DNA of 22,759 nucleotides from Rhodanobacteraceae bacterium (lineage in GTDB: Bacteria > Pseudomonadota > Gammaproteobacteria > Xanthomonadales > Rhodanobacteraceae), in assembly GCA_025924775.1 (NCBI GenBank), contig JAICHS010000007.1:1-22759 (forward strand). Direction: 5' to 3'. The first letter of the stretch is position 1. The number at the start of each line of letters is the position of its first letter. Positions 1-6,914 of this stretch are shown here, piece after piece. The position numbers were made by a program, and so were the translations under genes. Below the pieces are notes generated by a model. It was given only the letters and a program-made list of their open reading frames with translations. It made no database searches and had not been told where the DNA came from.

Positions 1-35
1 AGCGGCGTGTGGCGGGCGAGGTCGGCTTGGTCCAT
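1..35 (-). CDS. mutS: Probable MutS N-terminal fragment (runs off the window)
   Basis: On the minus strand an ATG at 35-33 opens a frame reading MDQADLARHTPL before the window ends. The HTPL motif close to the N-terminus is typical of MutS, the mismatch-recognition ATPase, whose N-terminus usually reads 'HTPxMxQ'. A divergent mutS next to a cinA-type gene and recA is a familiar arrangement in Pseudomonas and relatives. Only 11 complete codons are visible and there is no clear ribosome binding site, so this is a context-supported guess rather than a firm call. Confidence 0.5.
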   Translation of the reverse strand, partial: MDQADLARHTP

Positions 36-157
36 CGGGGCGATGCTTCGGGCAAGCGCCCAGTTTCGCACGCGCCGGGCATCGTGCCCAAATCGGCGCG
101 TGGTGGTTGGCGGGTGCGCCGGAATGCGGTAGAACGTGGCGATTGAGGAGTCCGCCC
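36..157. other. Intergenic region between mutS (minus) and pncC (plus), with nested inverted repeat
   Basis: This spacer would have to carry the divergent promoters. It holds an inverted repeat with 9-bp arms (69-77 and 94-102, CACGCGCCG / CGGCGCGTG) and a smaller GGCA-TCG-TGCC stem (78-88) nested inside. No convincing -35/-10 pair is visible. A GAGGAG ribosome binding site lies at 145-150, ahead of the downstream GTG start. Confidence 0.4.
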
Positions 158-661
158 GTGAACGCTGCCCCAGACGATGCCGAATTGCGCCGTTCCGCCG
201 ATGCAGTCGCCGCGGCGCTGCGCGCGGCTGGCGGAATGCTGGCGACCGCCGAGTCCTGTACCGGCGGCTGGATCGCGAAAACCTGCACCGACATCGCCGG
301 CAGCTCGGAATGGTTCGAGTCGGCTGTGGTCACCTACAGCAACCGCGCCAAGCAGGCGTTGCTGGGCGTCAGCGCGGCCACTCTGGAGGCGCATGGTGCG
401 GTCAGCCGCGAGTGCGCGCTGGAAATGGTGGCGGGTGCACTGGCACGCTTCGAGGCGACCGTGGCGGTCGCGGTGACGGGCGTCGCGGGGCCCACCGGCG
501 GCAGCGTCGGCAAGCCGGTCGGCACGGTGTGGGTCGCGTGGCAACGTCGCGGCGACGCGGCGGAGGCCACGGTGTTCCACTTCCACGGCGACCGCGACGC
601 GGTGCGCCGGCGAACCGTTGTCGCCGCGCTCGACGGCGTTCGGAAAATCCTGACGCGTTGA
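158..661 (+). CDS. pncC: Nicotinamide-nucleotide amidohydrolase PncC (CinA C-terminal domain protein)
   Basis: A 167-aa stand-alone CinA C-terminal domain. The family deamidates nicotinamide mononucleotide to nicotinate mononucleotide in pyridine nucleotide recycling. Visible family motifs are the N-terminal ATAESCTGGWIA segment, whose serine is the catalytic nucleophile of the family, the SSEWFESAVVTYSN segment, and the glycine-rich AVTGVAGPTGG...GKPVGTVWVA block. The GTG at 158 is chosen because GAGGAG sits 7 nt upstream; a further upstream in-frame start at 107 would add 17 residues unlike the family and has no ribosome binding site. The MoCF-like N-terminal half of full-length CinA is absent, as is usual for the short proteobacterial form. 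It lies 130 bp upstream of recA in the same direction, the classic cinA-recA linkage. Confidence 0.9.
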   Translation: MNAAPDDAELRRSADAVAAALRAAGGMLATAESCTGGWIAKTCTDIAGSSEWFESAVVTYSNRAKQALLGVSAATLEAHGAVSRECALEMVAGALARFEATVAVAVTGVAGPTGGSVGKPVGTVWVAWQRRGDAAEATVFHFHGDRDAVRRRTVVAALDGVRKILTR

Positions 662-698
662 CGCGGCGCGCGCCGCTGTCCGCGCGCGGGTGGTGTGG

Positions 699-704
699 AA
701 TAAT
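699..704 (+). promoter_or_regulatory. Possible recA -10 element
   Basis: AATAAT preceded by TGTGG resembles a -10 element and lies about 90 nt upstream of the recA ATG. The hexamer around -35 (about 676-681, CTGTCC) is poor. I found no CTGT-N8-ACAG or TTAG-N6-TACTA type LexA operator between 662 and 791, although recA is normally SOS-regulated. Confidence 0.25.
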
Positions 705-791
705 GGCCGGGACTGCGGGCTCTCGCGATCTCAACCCATGAGAACCCGTCCCGCGATACTCCACCCCGCACGATCAATTGAGGGTTCCACG

Positions 792-1832
<1,041 letters not shown>

Positions 1833-1850
1833 AGAAGCCTGCCGGGCTCT

Positions 1851-1910
1851 TGTAGGAGCCGACCTGGCCGGCGGTAGAGGTGGCTGATCGCGCGCAGGCT
1901 CGCGCCTACA
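1851..1910. repeat. REP-like palindromic element between recA and recX
   Basis: A 60-bp element begins TGTAGGAGCC and ends CGCGCCTACA, so its termini are inverted (TGTAGGAGC against TGTAGGCGC on the other strand) with an imperfectly paired interior. Sequences with 'TGTAGGAGC...GCTCCTACA' ends are common dispersed repeats in Xanthomonad and Pseudomonas genomes (recalled, not searched). It fills almost the whole recA-recX spacer, and its right end forms part of a possible -10 (TACAGT, 1907-1912) just ahead of recX. Confidence 0.65.
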
Positions 1911-1919
1911 GTGATGTGC

Positions 1920-2402
1920 ATGAAACGCAGGCAAGTTCCCGATGGCGCCGACCGCAGTGCCTACGACCGCGCCTTGGGCATGCTGGCGCGACGCGAATAT
2001 TCGCAACGCGAGCTGCGCACGCGGCTTGCGCGTGCGGGTTGCGATGAGGCGGAATCGGAATCCGCGATCGGCAAGCTGCAGCAGCAGCATTACCAGGACG
2101 ACCAGCGTTTCGGTGCAATGCTGGTGCGTGCGCGGGTAGGGCAGGGTTACGGTCCGGCACGGATCCGGGCCGAACTGCGCTCGCACGGACTGGCCGACCC
2201 CGCGATCCGCGCATTGCTGGATGCCGCCGAAGCCGATTGGGGCGCATTGGCCGTGGCCCAGTTGCGCAAGAAATACGGCGGCCGGCCGGCCGCCGATCAC
2301 GCCGAGCGCGGCAAACGCGCCGCTTTCCTCCTGCGTCGCGGCTTTGCCGCCGAAACCGTTAGAATCGTCACCCATTCCGAGGTTGATGACTCCCGCGACT
2401 GA
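1920..2402 (+). CDS. recX: Regulatory protein RecX
   Basis: About 160 aa. RecX is a small, helical, basic protein that caps and inhibits RecA filaments. Recognised from RAYDRALGMLARREYSQRELRTRLARAG-type repeats of three-helix units: the YDRALGMLARREYSQREL start, the YQDDQRFGAMLVRARVGQGYGPARIRAELRSHG middle and the final RGKRAAFLLRRGFAAETVR unit, all typical of the family, plus the position after recA. The start is uncertain: GTG 1911, ATG 1914 and ATG 1920 are all in frame and none has a Shine-Dalgarno sequence. I take ATG 1920 because TACAGT at 1907-1912 would place a transcript start close to it. The gene is separated from recA by the REP-like element, so it may be transcribed by read-through or from its own weak promoter. 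Confidence 0.9.
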   Translation: MKRRQVPDGADRSAYDRALGMLARREYSQRELRTRLARAGCDEAESESAIGKLQQQHYQDDQRFGAMLVRARVGQGYGPARIRAELRSHGLADPAIRALLDAAEADWGALAVAQLRKKYGGRPAADHAERGKRAAFLLRRGFAAETVRIVTHSEVDDSRD

Positions 2403-2405
2403 GTA

Positions 2406-2424
2406 CCTGTCGTGTTGCGACAGG
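2406..2424 (+). other. Perfect 7-bp hairpin upstream of alaS
   Basis: CCTGTCG (2406-2412), loop TGTTG, CGACAGG (2418-2424). It starts 4 nt after the recX stop codon and 56 nt before the alaS start. No T-run follows, so it is not a standard terminator. It could be a weak attenuator or an operator; E. coli AlaRS is known to repress its own gene by binding a palindrome near its promoter. The CTGT and ACAG halves are 9 nt apart, not the 8 of a LexA box. Confidence 0.4.
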
Positions 2425-2479
2425 CGGGTGGAGCGTGCTTCCCGGTGTGCCATTCACTTGAGATATTCACTGCAACCGC

Positions 2480-5113
2480 ATGAAAACCGCAGAAATTCGC
2501 GCGCGCTTTCTTGAATTCTTCAAGGAACGCGGCCACACCATTGTTCCGTCCGCGCCGCTGGTCCCGGCCAACGACCCGACCCTGCTGTTCACCAACTCGG
2601 GCATGGTGCAGTTCAAGAACGTGTTCCTGGGTAGCGAAAAACTGCCCTACAAGCGCGCGGCTGACGTGCAGCGCTGCCTGCGCGCGGGTGGCAAGCACAA
2701 CGACCTTGATGCCGTGGGTTACACCGCGCGCCACCACACGTTTTTCGAAATGTTGGGCAATTGGTCGTTCGGTGATTACTTCAAGCACGAAGCCATCGAA
2801 TGGGCGTGGGAGCTTTTGACCGGCGTGTTCAAGTTGCCGGCGGACAAGCTGTGGGTCACCGTCTATCACACCGACGACGAGGCCTACGGAATCTGGAAAG
2901 ACGTGGTCGGCGTGCCGGCCGAGCGCATCGTGCGCATCGGCGACAACAAGGGCGCGCCGTTTGCTTCGGACAACTTCTGGCAGATGGCCGACACTGGTCC
3001 GTGCGGTCCCTGCACGGAAATCTTTTACGACCATGGCCCGGGGATTCCGGGGGGGCCGCCGGGTTCGAAAGACGAGGACGGCGACCGTTATATCGAAATC
3101 TGGAACCTGGTGTTCATGCAATTCGACCGTGCCGACGACGGCACGCTGTCGCCGTTGCCGGCGCCGTGCGTGGATACCGGCATGGGCCTCGAGCGCCTGG
3201 CCGCGGTGCTGCAGGGCGTGCACTCCAACTACGAGATCGACCTGTTCCAGCACCTGATCGCGGCCGCGCAACAGCTGACGGGCTGCAGCGATCGCGCAAG
3301 CAAGTCGTTGCGCGTGATCGCCGACCACATCCGCGCCTGTGCATTCCTGATCGTGGATGGCGTGCTGCCCTCCAACGAGGGTCGTGGCTACGTGTTGCGA
3401 CGGATCATCCGGCGCGCGCTGCGCCACGGCTGGATGCTGGGCGTGCGCGGCGGGTTCTTCTGGAAAATGGTGGCGCCGCTGGTCGCGGAAATGGGTGAGG
3501 CCTACCCCGAGCTCGTGGCGCGGCAGGCGTTCGTCGAAGACGCACTGCGGGCGGAAGAACAGCGCTTTGGCGAAACCCTGGAACACGGCATGAAGGTGTT
3601 CGACGAGGTGGCCGCGCACGCGGGCAAGGCGATCCTGGGCGAGGATGCATTCCGGCTGTACGACACCTACGGATTCCCGGTGGACCTGACCGCCGACATC
3701 GCGCGCGAACGCGGCATGACGGTGGATATGGCCGGCTTCGAGCGCGCGATGGAACGGCAGCGCGCGCGCGCGCGTGCCGCCAGCAAGTTTGAAAGCAAGA
3801 CGCAGCTGCCGGCGGAAGTCGCCAGCAGGCTCGCGCCGACCGCGTTCCTCGGTTACGAAACGCTGCAGGCCAAGGACTGCAAGGTGGCGGCCATCCTGCA
3901 CGACGGGCGTGTGGTCGACACGCTGGCGCCGGGCGCAATGGGGACGCTCATCCTGGATCGCACGCCGTTCTACGCGGAATCGGGCGGGCAGGTGGGTGAC
4001 ACCGGTGCATTGGAACACGCCGACGGGCGCTTCATCGTCAACGACACCCAGAAGTTTGCGGGCCAGTTCCATGGCCACATCGGCCAGTGGCAGGGTGCCG
4101 CACCGCTGCGCGTGGGCGCTGCGGTGCTGGCGCGGGTGGATGGCGCTCGCCGCCAGGCCACGGTGCTGAACCATTCGGCGACCCACCTGTTGCACGCGGC
4201 GTTGCGCGAAACGCTGGGTGAGCACGTCACGCAGAAGGGCTCGCTGGTGGCGCCCGACCGCCTGCGGTTCGACTTCTCGCATTTCCAGCCCGTTGCGCCG
4301 GCCGAGTTGCGCCACATCGAGGATCGCGTCAACGAGCAGATCCGCCGCAACGACGTGGCAGAGACCCGCCACATGGCCTACGACGATGCGATCGCGACCG
4401 GCGCGATGGCGCTGTTCGGCGAAAAGTACGGCGCGGAAGTGCGGGTGCTGCGCATGGGTGATTTTTCGACCGAGCTGTGCGGAGGCACGCACGTCACGCG
4501 CACCGGCGACATCGGCCTGTTCAAGATCGTGTCGGAAGCGGGCGTTGCCGCCGGCATTCGCCGCATCGAGGCGGTGACCGGCGCCGGGGCCGTGGCCCAC
4601 GTCGTCGCGGAAGAACGGCGGCTGGGCGAGCTGACCGACATGCTGTCGTCCAATGCCGGGGATGCGGTCGAGAAACTGCACCAGGTCCTCGATCGGCAGA
4701 AAAAACTGGAGCATGAGCTTGATGCGCTGAAGGCCAAGGCAGCGGGTTCCGTGACCGGCGATCTCGCCGCACACGCGCAGGATGTGGCGGGCATCAAGCT
4801 GGTCGCGGCACGCGTGGATGGCATGGATGCCAAGGCCCTGCGTGAAGCGGTCGATGCGCTCAAGCAGAAGCTGGGAGATTGCGTGGTGTTGCTGGCCTCC
4901 GGACAGGCCGGGAAGGTTGCGCTGGTCAGTGGTGTCCACGGTGCCGCACTCGCCAAGATCAAGGCGGGCGATGTCGTGGCACACGTGGCCAGGCAGATCA
5001 GCGGCAAGGGCGGCGGCCGGCCGGACCTGGCCCAGGGCGGCGGCGTGGATTCGCCACTATTGGACCAGGCGCTCGCGGGGCTGGCCGCTTGGCTGGCGCC
5101 TGCGTTGGGCTGA
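2480..5113 (+). CDS. alaS: Alanine--tRNA ligase
   Basis: A full-length 877-aa class II alanyl-tRNA synthetase, which charges tRNA-Ala in the cytoplasm. The N-terminus (MKTAEIRARFLEFFKERGH, then PTLLFTNSGMVQFK) is the canonical catalytic-domain start, followed by the DTGPCGPCTEIFYD segment and the class II motif 3 region in VLPSNEGRGYVLRRIIRRA. The editing domain has the zinc ligands H565 and H569 (HSATH) and C667 and H671 (CGGTH). The C-terminal DHHA1 domain carries SGKGGGRPDLAQGGG. No strong ribosome binding site precedes the ATG at 2480, but the start is fixed by the family N-terminus. The recX-alaS-csrA order is common in gammaproteobacteria. Confidence 0.99.
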   Translation: MKTAEIRARFLEFFKERGHTIVPSAPLVPANDPTLLFTNSGMVQFKNVFLGSEKLPYKRAADVQRCLRAGGKHNDLDAVGYTARHHTFFEMLGNWSFGDYFKHEAIEWAWELLTGVFKLPADKLWVTVYHTDDEAYGIWKDVVGVPAERIVRIGDNKGAPFASDNFWQMADTGPCGPCTEIFYDHGPGIPGGPPGSKDEDGDRYIEIWNLVFMQFDRADDGTLSPLPAPCVDTGMGLERLAAVLQGVHSNYEIDLFQHLIAAAQQLTGCSDRASKSLRVIADHIRACAFLIVDGVLPSNEGRGYVLRRIIRRALRHGWMLGVRGGFFWKMVAPLVAEMGEAYPELVARQAFVEDALRAEEQRFGETLEHGMKVFDEVAAHAGKAILGEDAFRLYDTYGFPVDLTADIARERGMTVDMAGFERAMERQRARARAASKFESKTQLPAEVASRLAPTAFLGYETLQAKDCKVAAILHDGRVVDTLAPGAMGTLILDRTPFYAESGGQVGDTGALEHADGRFIVNDTQKFAGQFHGHIGQWQGAAPLRVGAAVLARVDGARRQATVLNHSATHLLHAALRETLGEHVTQKGSLVAPDRLRFDFSHFQPVAPAELRHIEDRVNEQIRRNDVAETRHMAYDDAIATGAMALFGEKYGAEVRVLRMGDFSTELCGGTHVTRTGDIGLFKIVSEAGVAAGIRRIEAVTGAGAVAHVVAEERRLGELTDMLSSNAGDAVEKLHQVLDRQKKLEHELDALKAKAAGSVTGDLAAHAQDVAGIKLVAARVDGMDAKALREAVDALKQKLGDCVVLLASGQAGKVALVSGVHGAALAKIKAGDVVAHVARQISGKGGGRPDLAQGGGVDSPLLDQALAGLAAWLAPALG

Positions 5114-5161
5114 GCCTCGCGATGCCGAAAGTTGAACGCACTTCCTTGACTTTTTGTTGCG

Positions 5162-5191
5162 TTGCGTAGCAGTCCTTCGTTCAGCTATAGT
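5162..5191 (+). promoter_or_regulatory. Probable csrA promoter
   Basis: TTGCGT (5162-5167), an 18-nt spacer, and TATAGT (5186-5191). The predicted start near 5198 gives a leader of about 165 nt before csrA. A better -35 hexamer, TTGACT at 5146-5151, is 34 nt from the TATAGT and so cannot pair with it, though it may serve a second start. Confidence 0.5.
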
Positions 5192-5234
5192 CGCCTCGCA
5201 TCGGCCACCCCTGCACCGGTCTAGTGTGGGTGAT

Positions 5235-5356
5235 GGAGGAACCTGAACGCGCGATTGCATCCGTGTCTGTTCGTGGCCGTCCTGTTGAACCGCAACGCGC
5301 GATCCGGAGGGGAACGCGCACGCGGTTATCGGGTCCAACGAACCCGAACGTATGGA
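5235..5356 (+). promoter_or_regulatory. csrA leader with multiple GGA motifs (candidate CsrA binding sites)
   Basis: The csrA 5' leader contains GGA at 5235-5237, 5238-5240, 5306-5308, 5311-5313 and 5354-5356. The last is part of the ribosome binding site 8 nt before the ATG. CsrA-family proteins bind GGA in RNA loops and the E. coli protein represses its own translation this way, so autoregulation is a reasonable inference. The sites have not been folded. Confidence 0.45.
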
Positions 5357-5364
5357 GTTCCGTC

Positions 5365-5598
5365 ATGTTGATTTTGACCCGTCGCGTGGGGGAGACCCTG
5401 ATGATCGGCGACCAGGTGACAGTTACGGTGTTGGGCGTCAAGGGCAACCAGGTACGCATCGGCATCACCGCGCCCAAGGACGTTGCCGTGCATCGCGAAG
5501 AGATCTACCAGCGCATCCAGCAGGAACATCAGGCCGGGGCTGGTTCCGGTGCGGCCGGTTCCGACGAGCCTTCGTCGCACGAAGCAACCAACGGCTGA
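5365..5598 (+). CDS. csrA: Carbon storage regulator CsrA (RsmA)
   Basis: A 77-aa RNA-binding global post-transcriptional regulator. MLILTRRVGETLMIGD is the hallmark N-terminus, and the RNA-contacting L4 and R44 (VHREEIYQRI) are present. The core ends near residue 54; the remaining 23 residues are a Gly/Ala/Ser/Glu-rich tail (AGAGSGAAGSDEPSSHEATNG), longer than the E. coli tail but in the range of Xanthomonad RsmA proteins. The frame is open upstream to 5224, but ATG 5365 with GGAG at 5354-5357 gives the family start. It lies downstream of alaS and upstream of the tRNA cluster, as in many gammaproteobacteria. Confidence 0.98.
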   Translation: MLILTRRVGETLMIGDQVTVTVLGVKGNQVRIGITAPKDVAVHREEIYQRIQQEHQAGAGSGAAGSDEPSSHEATNG

Positions 5599-5613
5599 CG
5601 TCGCGGCGTCTTG

Positions 5614-5646
5614 CCGCTTTACCAAAGCGGAGCTTGCATCTATGCT
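5614..5646 (+). promoter_or_regulatory. Hairpin after csrA overlapping a possible promoter
   Basis: CCGCTTT-ACC-AAAGCGG (5614-5630) is a perfect 7-bp stem 15 nt after the csrA stop. No T-run follows. TTTACC (5618-5623) and TATGCT (5641-5646), 17 nt apart, could form a promoter reading towards the tRNA genes. The rest of the 215-bp spacer holds a GCCGAC/GTCGGC inverted pair near 5649-5672 and a low-complexity stretch (about 5710-5760). Confidence 0.3.
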
Positions 5647-5788
5647 AGCCGACTTGGTTTTCCTGGTCGGCGCACGGGTGCGGCGTGTCGATTGACGCCG
5701 CAGGACGGGTCCGAACGCAGCGAGGAGCGAGCATCGCGATGATGCGGGTCATCCCGAACGTTGCGACCGTTCGGCGAAGGTCTCTTGC

Positions 5789-5794
5789 TACACT
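5789..5794 (+). promoter_or_regulatory. Possible tRNA-Ser -10 element
   Basis: TACACT preceded by TGC (an extended -10) ends 20 nt before the mature tRNA-Ser 5' end. No good -35 hexamer lies at the expected distance. Confidence 0.35.
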
Positions 5795-5814
5795 CTGCGT
5801 CTGGTGAAAAATTT

Positions 5815-5908
5815 GGAGAGATGCCCGAGAGGCCGAAGGGGCTCCCCTGCTAAGGGAGTATTGGGCCACAAAGCCTGATCGAGGGTTCGAATCCCTCTCT
5901 CTCCGCCA
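5815..5908 (+). tRNA. tRNA-Ser (GCT)
   Basis: 94 nt including an encoded CCA. Acceptor arms GGAGAGA (5815-5821) and TCTCTCC (5898-5904) pair fully; the discriminator is G5905 and CCA is 5906-5908. The anticodon arm is CTCCC-CTGCTAA-GGGAG, giving anticodon GCT. The extra arm is long, as in type II tRNAs, and the T arm is GAGGG-TTCGAAT-CCCTC. It reads AGC/AGU codons. Confidence 0.96.
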
Positions 5909-5963
5909 TTTTTTCCGTTGACGCGTTTACGCGCAACGACGATAATTGGCAGCTTGTTTCTGG

Positions 5964-5996
5964 GTTTCAATGCGCCCGTAGCTCAGTTGGTCGAGC
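5964..5996 (+). pseudogene. Partial copy of the 5' half of tRNA-Arg (ACG)
   Basis: Positions 5964-5990 are identical over 27 nt to 6099-6125, which is the 8-nt flank plus the first 19 nt of tRNA-Arg. The copy keeps a closed D-arm (GCTC-AGTTGGTC-GAGC, 5981-5996) and then leaves tRNA sequence: no anticodon, T arm or 3' acceptor strand follows. A perfect 10-bp hairpin begins 12 nt later. It looks like a truncated duplicate 135 bp upstream of the intact gene. Confidence 0.75.
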
Positions 5997-6007
5997 GTGA
6001 GGCGCTT

Positions 6008-6030
6008 GCGACAGTCCGGTGGACTGTCGC
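6008..6030. repeat. Perfect 10-bp hairpin next to the tRNA-Arg fragment
   Basis: GCGACAGTCC (6008-6017), loop GGT, GGACTGTCGC (6021-6030). It is not followed by a T-run. It lies between the truncated tRNA copy and the intact tRNA-Arg, in a spacer I do not otherwise recognise (6031-6098). Confidence 0.8.
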
Positions 6031-6106
6031 ACCGAACGTGAGGAGGAGGCACGGATGCCGACTGGACGTTTGCACCAGGGATGGTTTGAAGCACAGCAGT
6101 TTCAAT

Positions 6107-6183
6107 GCGCCCGTAGCTCAGTTGGATAGAGTACCAGGCTACGAACTTGGTGGTCGGGAGTTCGAATCTCTCCGGGCGCGCCA
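6107..6183 (+). tRNA. tRNA-Arg (ACG)
   Basis: 77 nt with encoded CCA (6181-6183). Acceptor GCGCCCG (6107-6113) pairs with CGGGCGC (6173-6179); the discriminator is G6180. The anticodon arm CCAGG-CTACGAA-CTTGG gives anticodon ACG, normally edited to ICG to read CGU/CGC/CGA. The T arm is CGGGAG-TTCGAAT-CTCTCCG in outline. The first 19 nt are duplicated upstream at 5972-5990. Confidence 0.96.
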
Positions 6184-6195
6184 TTTAACGACTGG

Positions 6196-6221
6196 GCCGA
6201 CGGATGTTCCGTCGGCTTTTT
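6196..6221 (+). terminator. Intrinsic terminator after tRNA-Arg
   Basis: A perfect 8-bp stem, GCCGACGG (6196-6203) with CCGTCGGC (6209-6216), a 5-nt loop ATGTT, and TTTTT at 6217-6221. It sits 13 nt past the CCA end and probably ends the tRNA-Ser/tRNA-Arg transcript. Confidence 0.92.
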
Positions 6222-6262
6222 CGTTGCACGACCGCGCGGCGATACCCGCACGGTCACGCGCG

Positions 6263-6292
6263 TTGACCCGCACGCGCGCGCAACCGTACCAT
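6263..6292 (+). promoter_or_regulatory. Probable tRNA-Pro promoter
   Basis: TTGACC (6263-6268), an 18-nt spacer, TACCAT (6287-6292). A start near 6299 would give a leader of about 44 nt before tRNA-Pro. It lies just downstream of the tRNA-Arg terminator, so tRNA-Pro appears to be separately transcribed. Confidence 0.5.
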
Positions 6293-6342
6293 GACAATCT
6301 TGCCGCCGCGGTCGTCCCGCTGATCGGTCGCCGGCAACGCTT

Positions 6343-6419
6343 CGGGGTATAGCTCAGTCTGGTAGAGCGCCAGCTTTGGGAGCTGGATGTCGGGGGTTCG
6401 AATCCCTCTGCCCCGACCA
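6343..6419 (+). tRNA. tRNA-Pro (TGG)
   Basis: 77 nt with encoded CCA. Acceptor CGGGGTA (6343-6349) pairs with TGCCCCG (6409-6415) with one G-U; discriminator A6416; CCA 6417-6419. The anticodon arm CCAGC-TTTGGGA-GCTGG gives anticodon TGG. The T arm is GGGGG-TTCGAAT-CCCTC. Its last 18 nt (6402-6419) recur at 6592-6609 as part of a 110-bp direct repeat, and its ACCA end is the start of a 20-bp hairpin arm. Confidence 0.96.
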
Positions 6420-6511
6420 ATGACCCAAACGGACCCTTGCGGTCCGTTTGGGTCATTGGTTGAGGTGTGGATGAGAACTGGCGCCTTCGTCAGAAGGTGC
6501 CGTTCGACTGC
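6402..6511 (+). repeat. 110-bp direct repeat, copy 1 (tRNA-Pro 3' end plus hairpins)
   Basis: This copy starts inside the tRNA-Pro T arm and runs 92 nt past the CCA. It matches 6592-6701 at an exact offset of 190 bp with three mismatches (6411 C/T, 6422 G/A, 6468 T/C). It contains a perfect 20-bp hairpin (arms 6416-6435 and 6441-6460, loop CTTGC) whose left arm starts at the tRNA discriminator base, and a second hairpin GGCGCCTTC-GTCA-GAAGGTGCC (6480-6501) with one G-U pair. Confidence 0.93.
6416..6460 (+). repeat. Perfect 20-bp hairpin fused to the tRNA-Pro 3' end
   Basis: Left arm 6416-6435 (beginning ACCAATGACC), 5-nt loop CTTGC, right arm 6441-6460 (ending GGTCATTGGT). The arms are exact reverse complements. 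Because the left arm includes the tRNA ACCA end, folding would compete with the CCA tail in the precursor. No T-run follows, so it is a poor intrinsic terminator, although RNA polymerase could still pause here. Confidence 0.93.
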
Positions 6512-6591
6512 GGAGCCAGGGATGGCGGAGCGAACATCGCGAGCGCACGCGAGCGATGGCCCGCAGGGCGAGCGCCGGACAGGCGCGAGTC
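6512..6591. other. Unique spacer between the two 110-bp repeats
   Basis: 80 bp of GC-rich sequence with short internal CGCGAGCG-type redundancy, no promoter and no gene. It ends GCGAGTCATCCC, joining straight onto the second copy of the tRNA-Pro 3' end. A similar GCGGGTCATCCCG phrase occurs at about 5744-5758 upstream of tRNA-Ser, which suggests a dispersed Xanthomonad intergenic motif rather than coding DNA. Confidence 0.5.
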
Positions 6592-6701
6592 ATCCCTCTG
6601 TCCCGACCAATAACCCAAACGGACCCTTGCGGTCCGTTTGGGTCATTGGTTGAGGTGCGGATGAGAACTGGCGCCTTCGTCAGAAGGTGCCGTTCGACTG
6701 C
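6592..6701 (+). repeat. 110-bp direct repeat, copy 2
   Basis: The second copy, 190 bp after the first. It carries the last 18 nt of tRNA-Pro (6592-6609) without the rest of the tRNA, the long hairpin (arms 6606-6625 and 6631-6650, one mismatched pair caused by A6612), and the GGCGCCTTC/GAAGGTGCC hairpin (6670-6691). Sequence identity stops at 6701. Confidence 0.93.
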
Positions 6702-6837
6702 TGCGAGGCCGCAGCCGGCGGTGATCGGAATGCGCGCTGTCATCCGGAGCCCCGGGACGCGACCCCGGGCCACTTTCCACGACAGCTTGCACCTGGCCAT
6801 TGCGGGGGTCGCAGACTTGCCGTTCGCAACCTCGGAA
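6702..6837. other. Non-coding spacer between repeat copy 2 and tRNA-Arg (TCT)
   Basis: No gene is visible. It holds a CCCGGG (6751-6756) / CCCGGG (6764-6769) inverted repeat with a 7-nt loop, which could act as the 3' boundary of the minus-strand tRNA transcript, but there is no T-run on either side. Confidence 0.4.
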
Positions 6838-6914
6838 TGGCGCGCCTGACTGGAATCGAACCAGCAACCGTCGGCTTAGAAGGCCGATGCTCTATCCGGT
6901 TGAGCTACAGGCGC
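6838..6914 (-). tRNA. tRNA-Arg (TCT)
   Basis: 77 nt on the minus strand, with CCA encoded at 6840-6838. On the coding strand acceptor GCGCCTG pairs with CAGGCGC, the discriminator is G, and the anticodon arm TCGGC-CTTCTAA-GCCGA gives anticodon TCT, reading AGA/AGG. The T arm contains GGTTCGATTCC. It is convergent with the tRNA-Pro unit. Confidence 0.96.

Noticed and set aside
662..791. SOS (LexA) operator upstream of recA
   Set aside because: Looked for CTGT-N8-ACAG and TTAG-N6-TACTA type sequences and found none; regulation by an unknown LexA motif remains possible.
2407..2423. CTGT...ACAG pair upstream of alaS as a LexA box
   Set aside because: The halves are 9 nt apart rather than 8, and the sequence is better explained as a perfect hairpin.
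2297..4984. 895-codon open frame on the minus strand
   Set aside because: Shadow of alaS; the sense frame is an intact alanyl-tRNA synthetase with all motifs.
5918..6456. Open frames across the tRNA cluster, such as those reading APVAQLVERE or ARRDSNSRPPSS
   Set aside because: These are translations of tRNA genes and flanks, a well-known source of spurious proteins.
6402..6701. CRISPR array
   Set aside because: Only two repeats of 110 bp, each containing tRNA sequence and hairpins, with one spacer and no cas genes.
6402..6701. Integrated genomic island bounded by att sites in tRNA-Pro
   Set aside because: The duplicated tRNA end looks att-like, but only 80 bp lie between the copies and no integrase or cargo is present.
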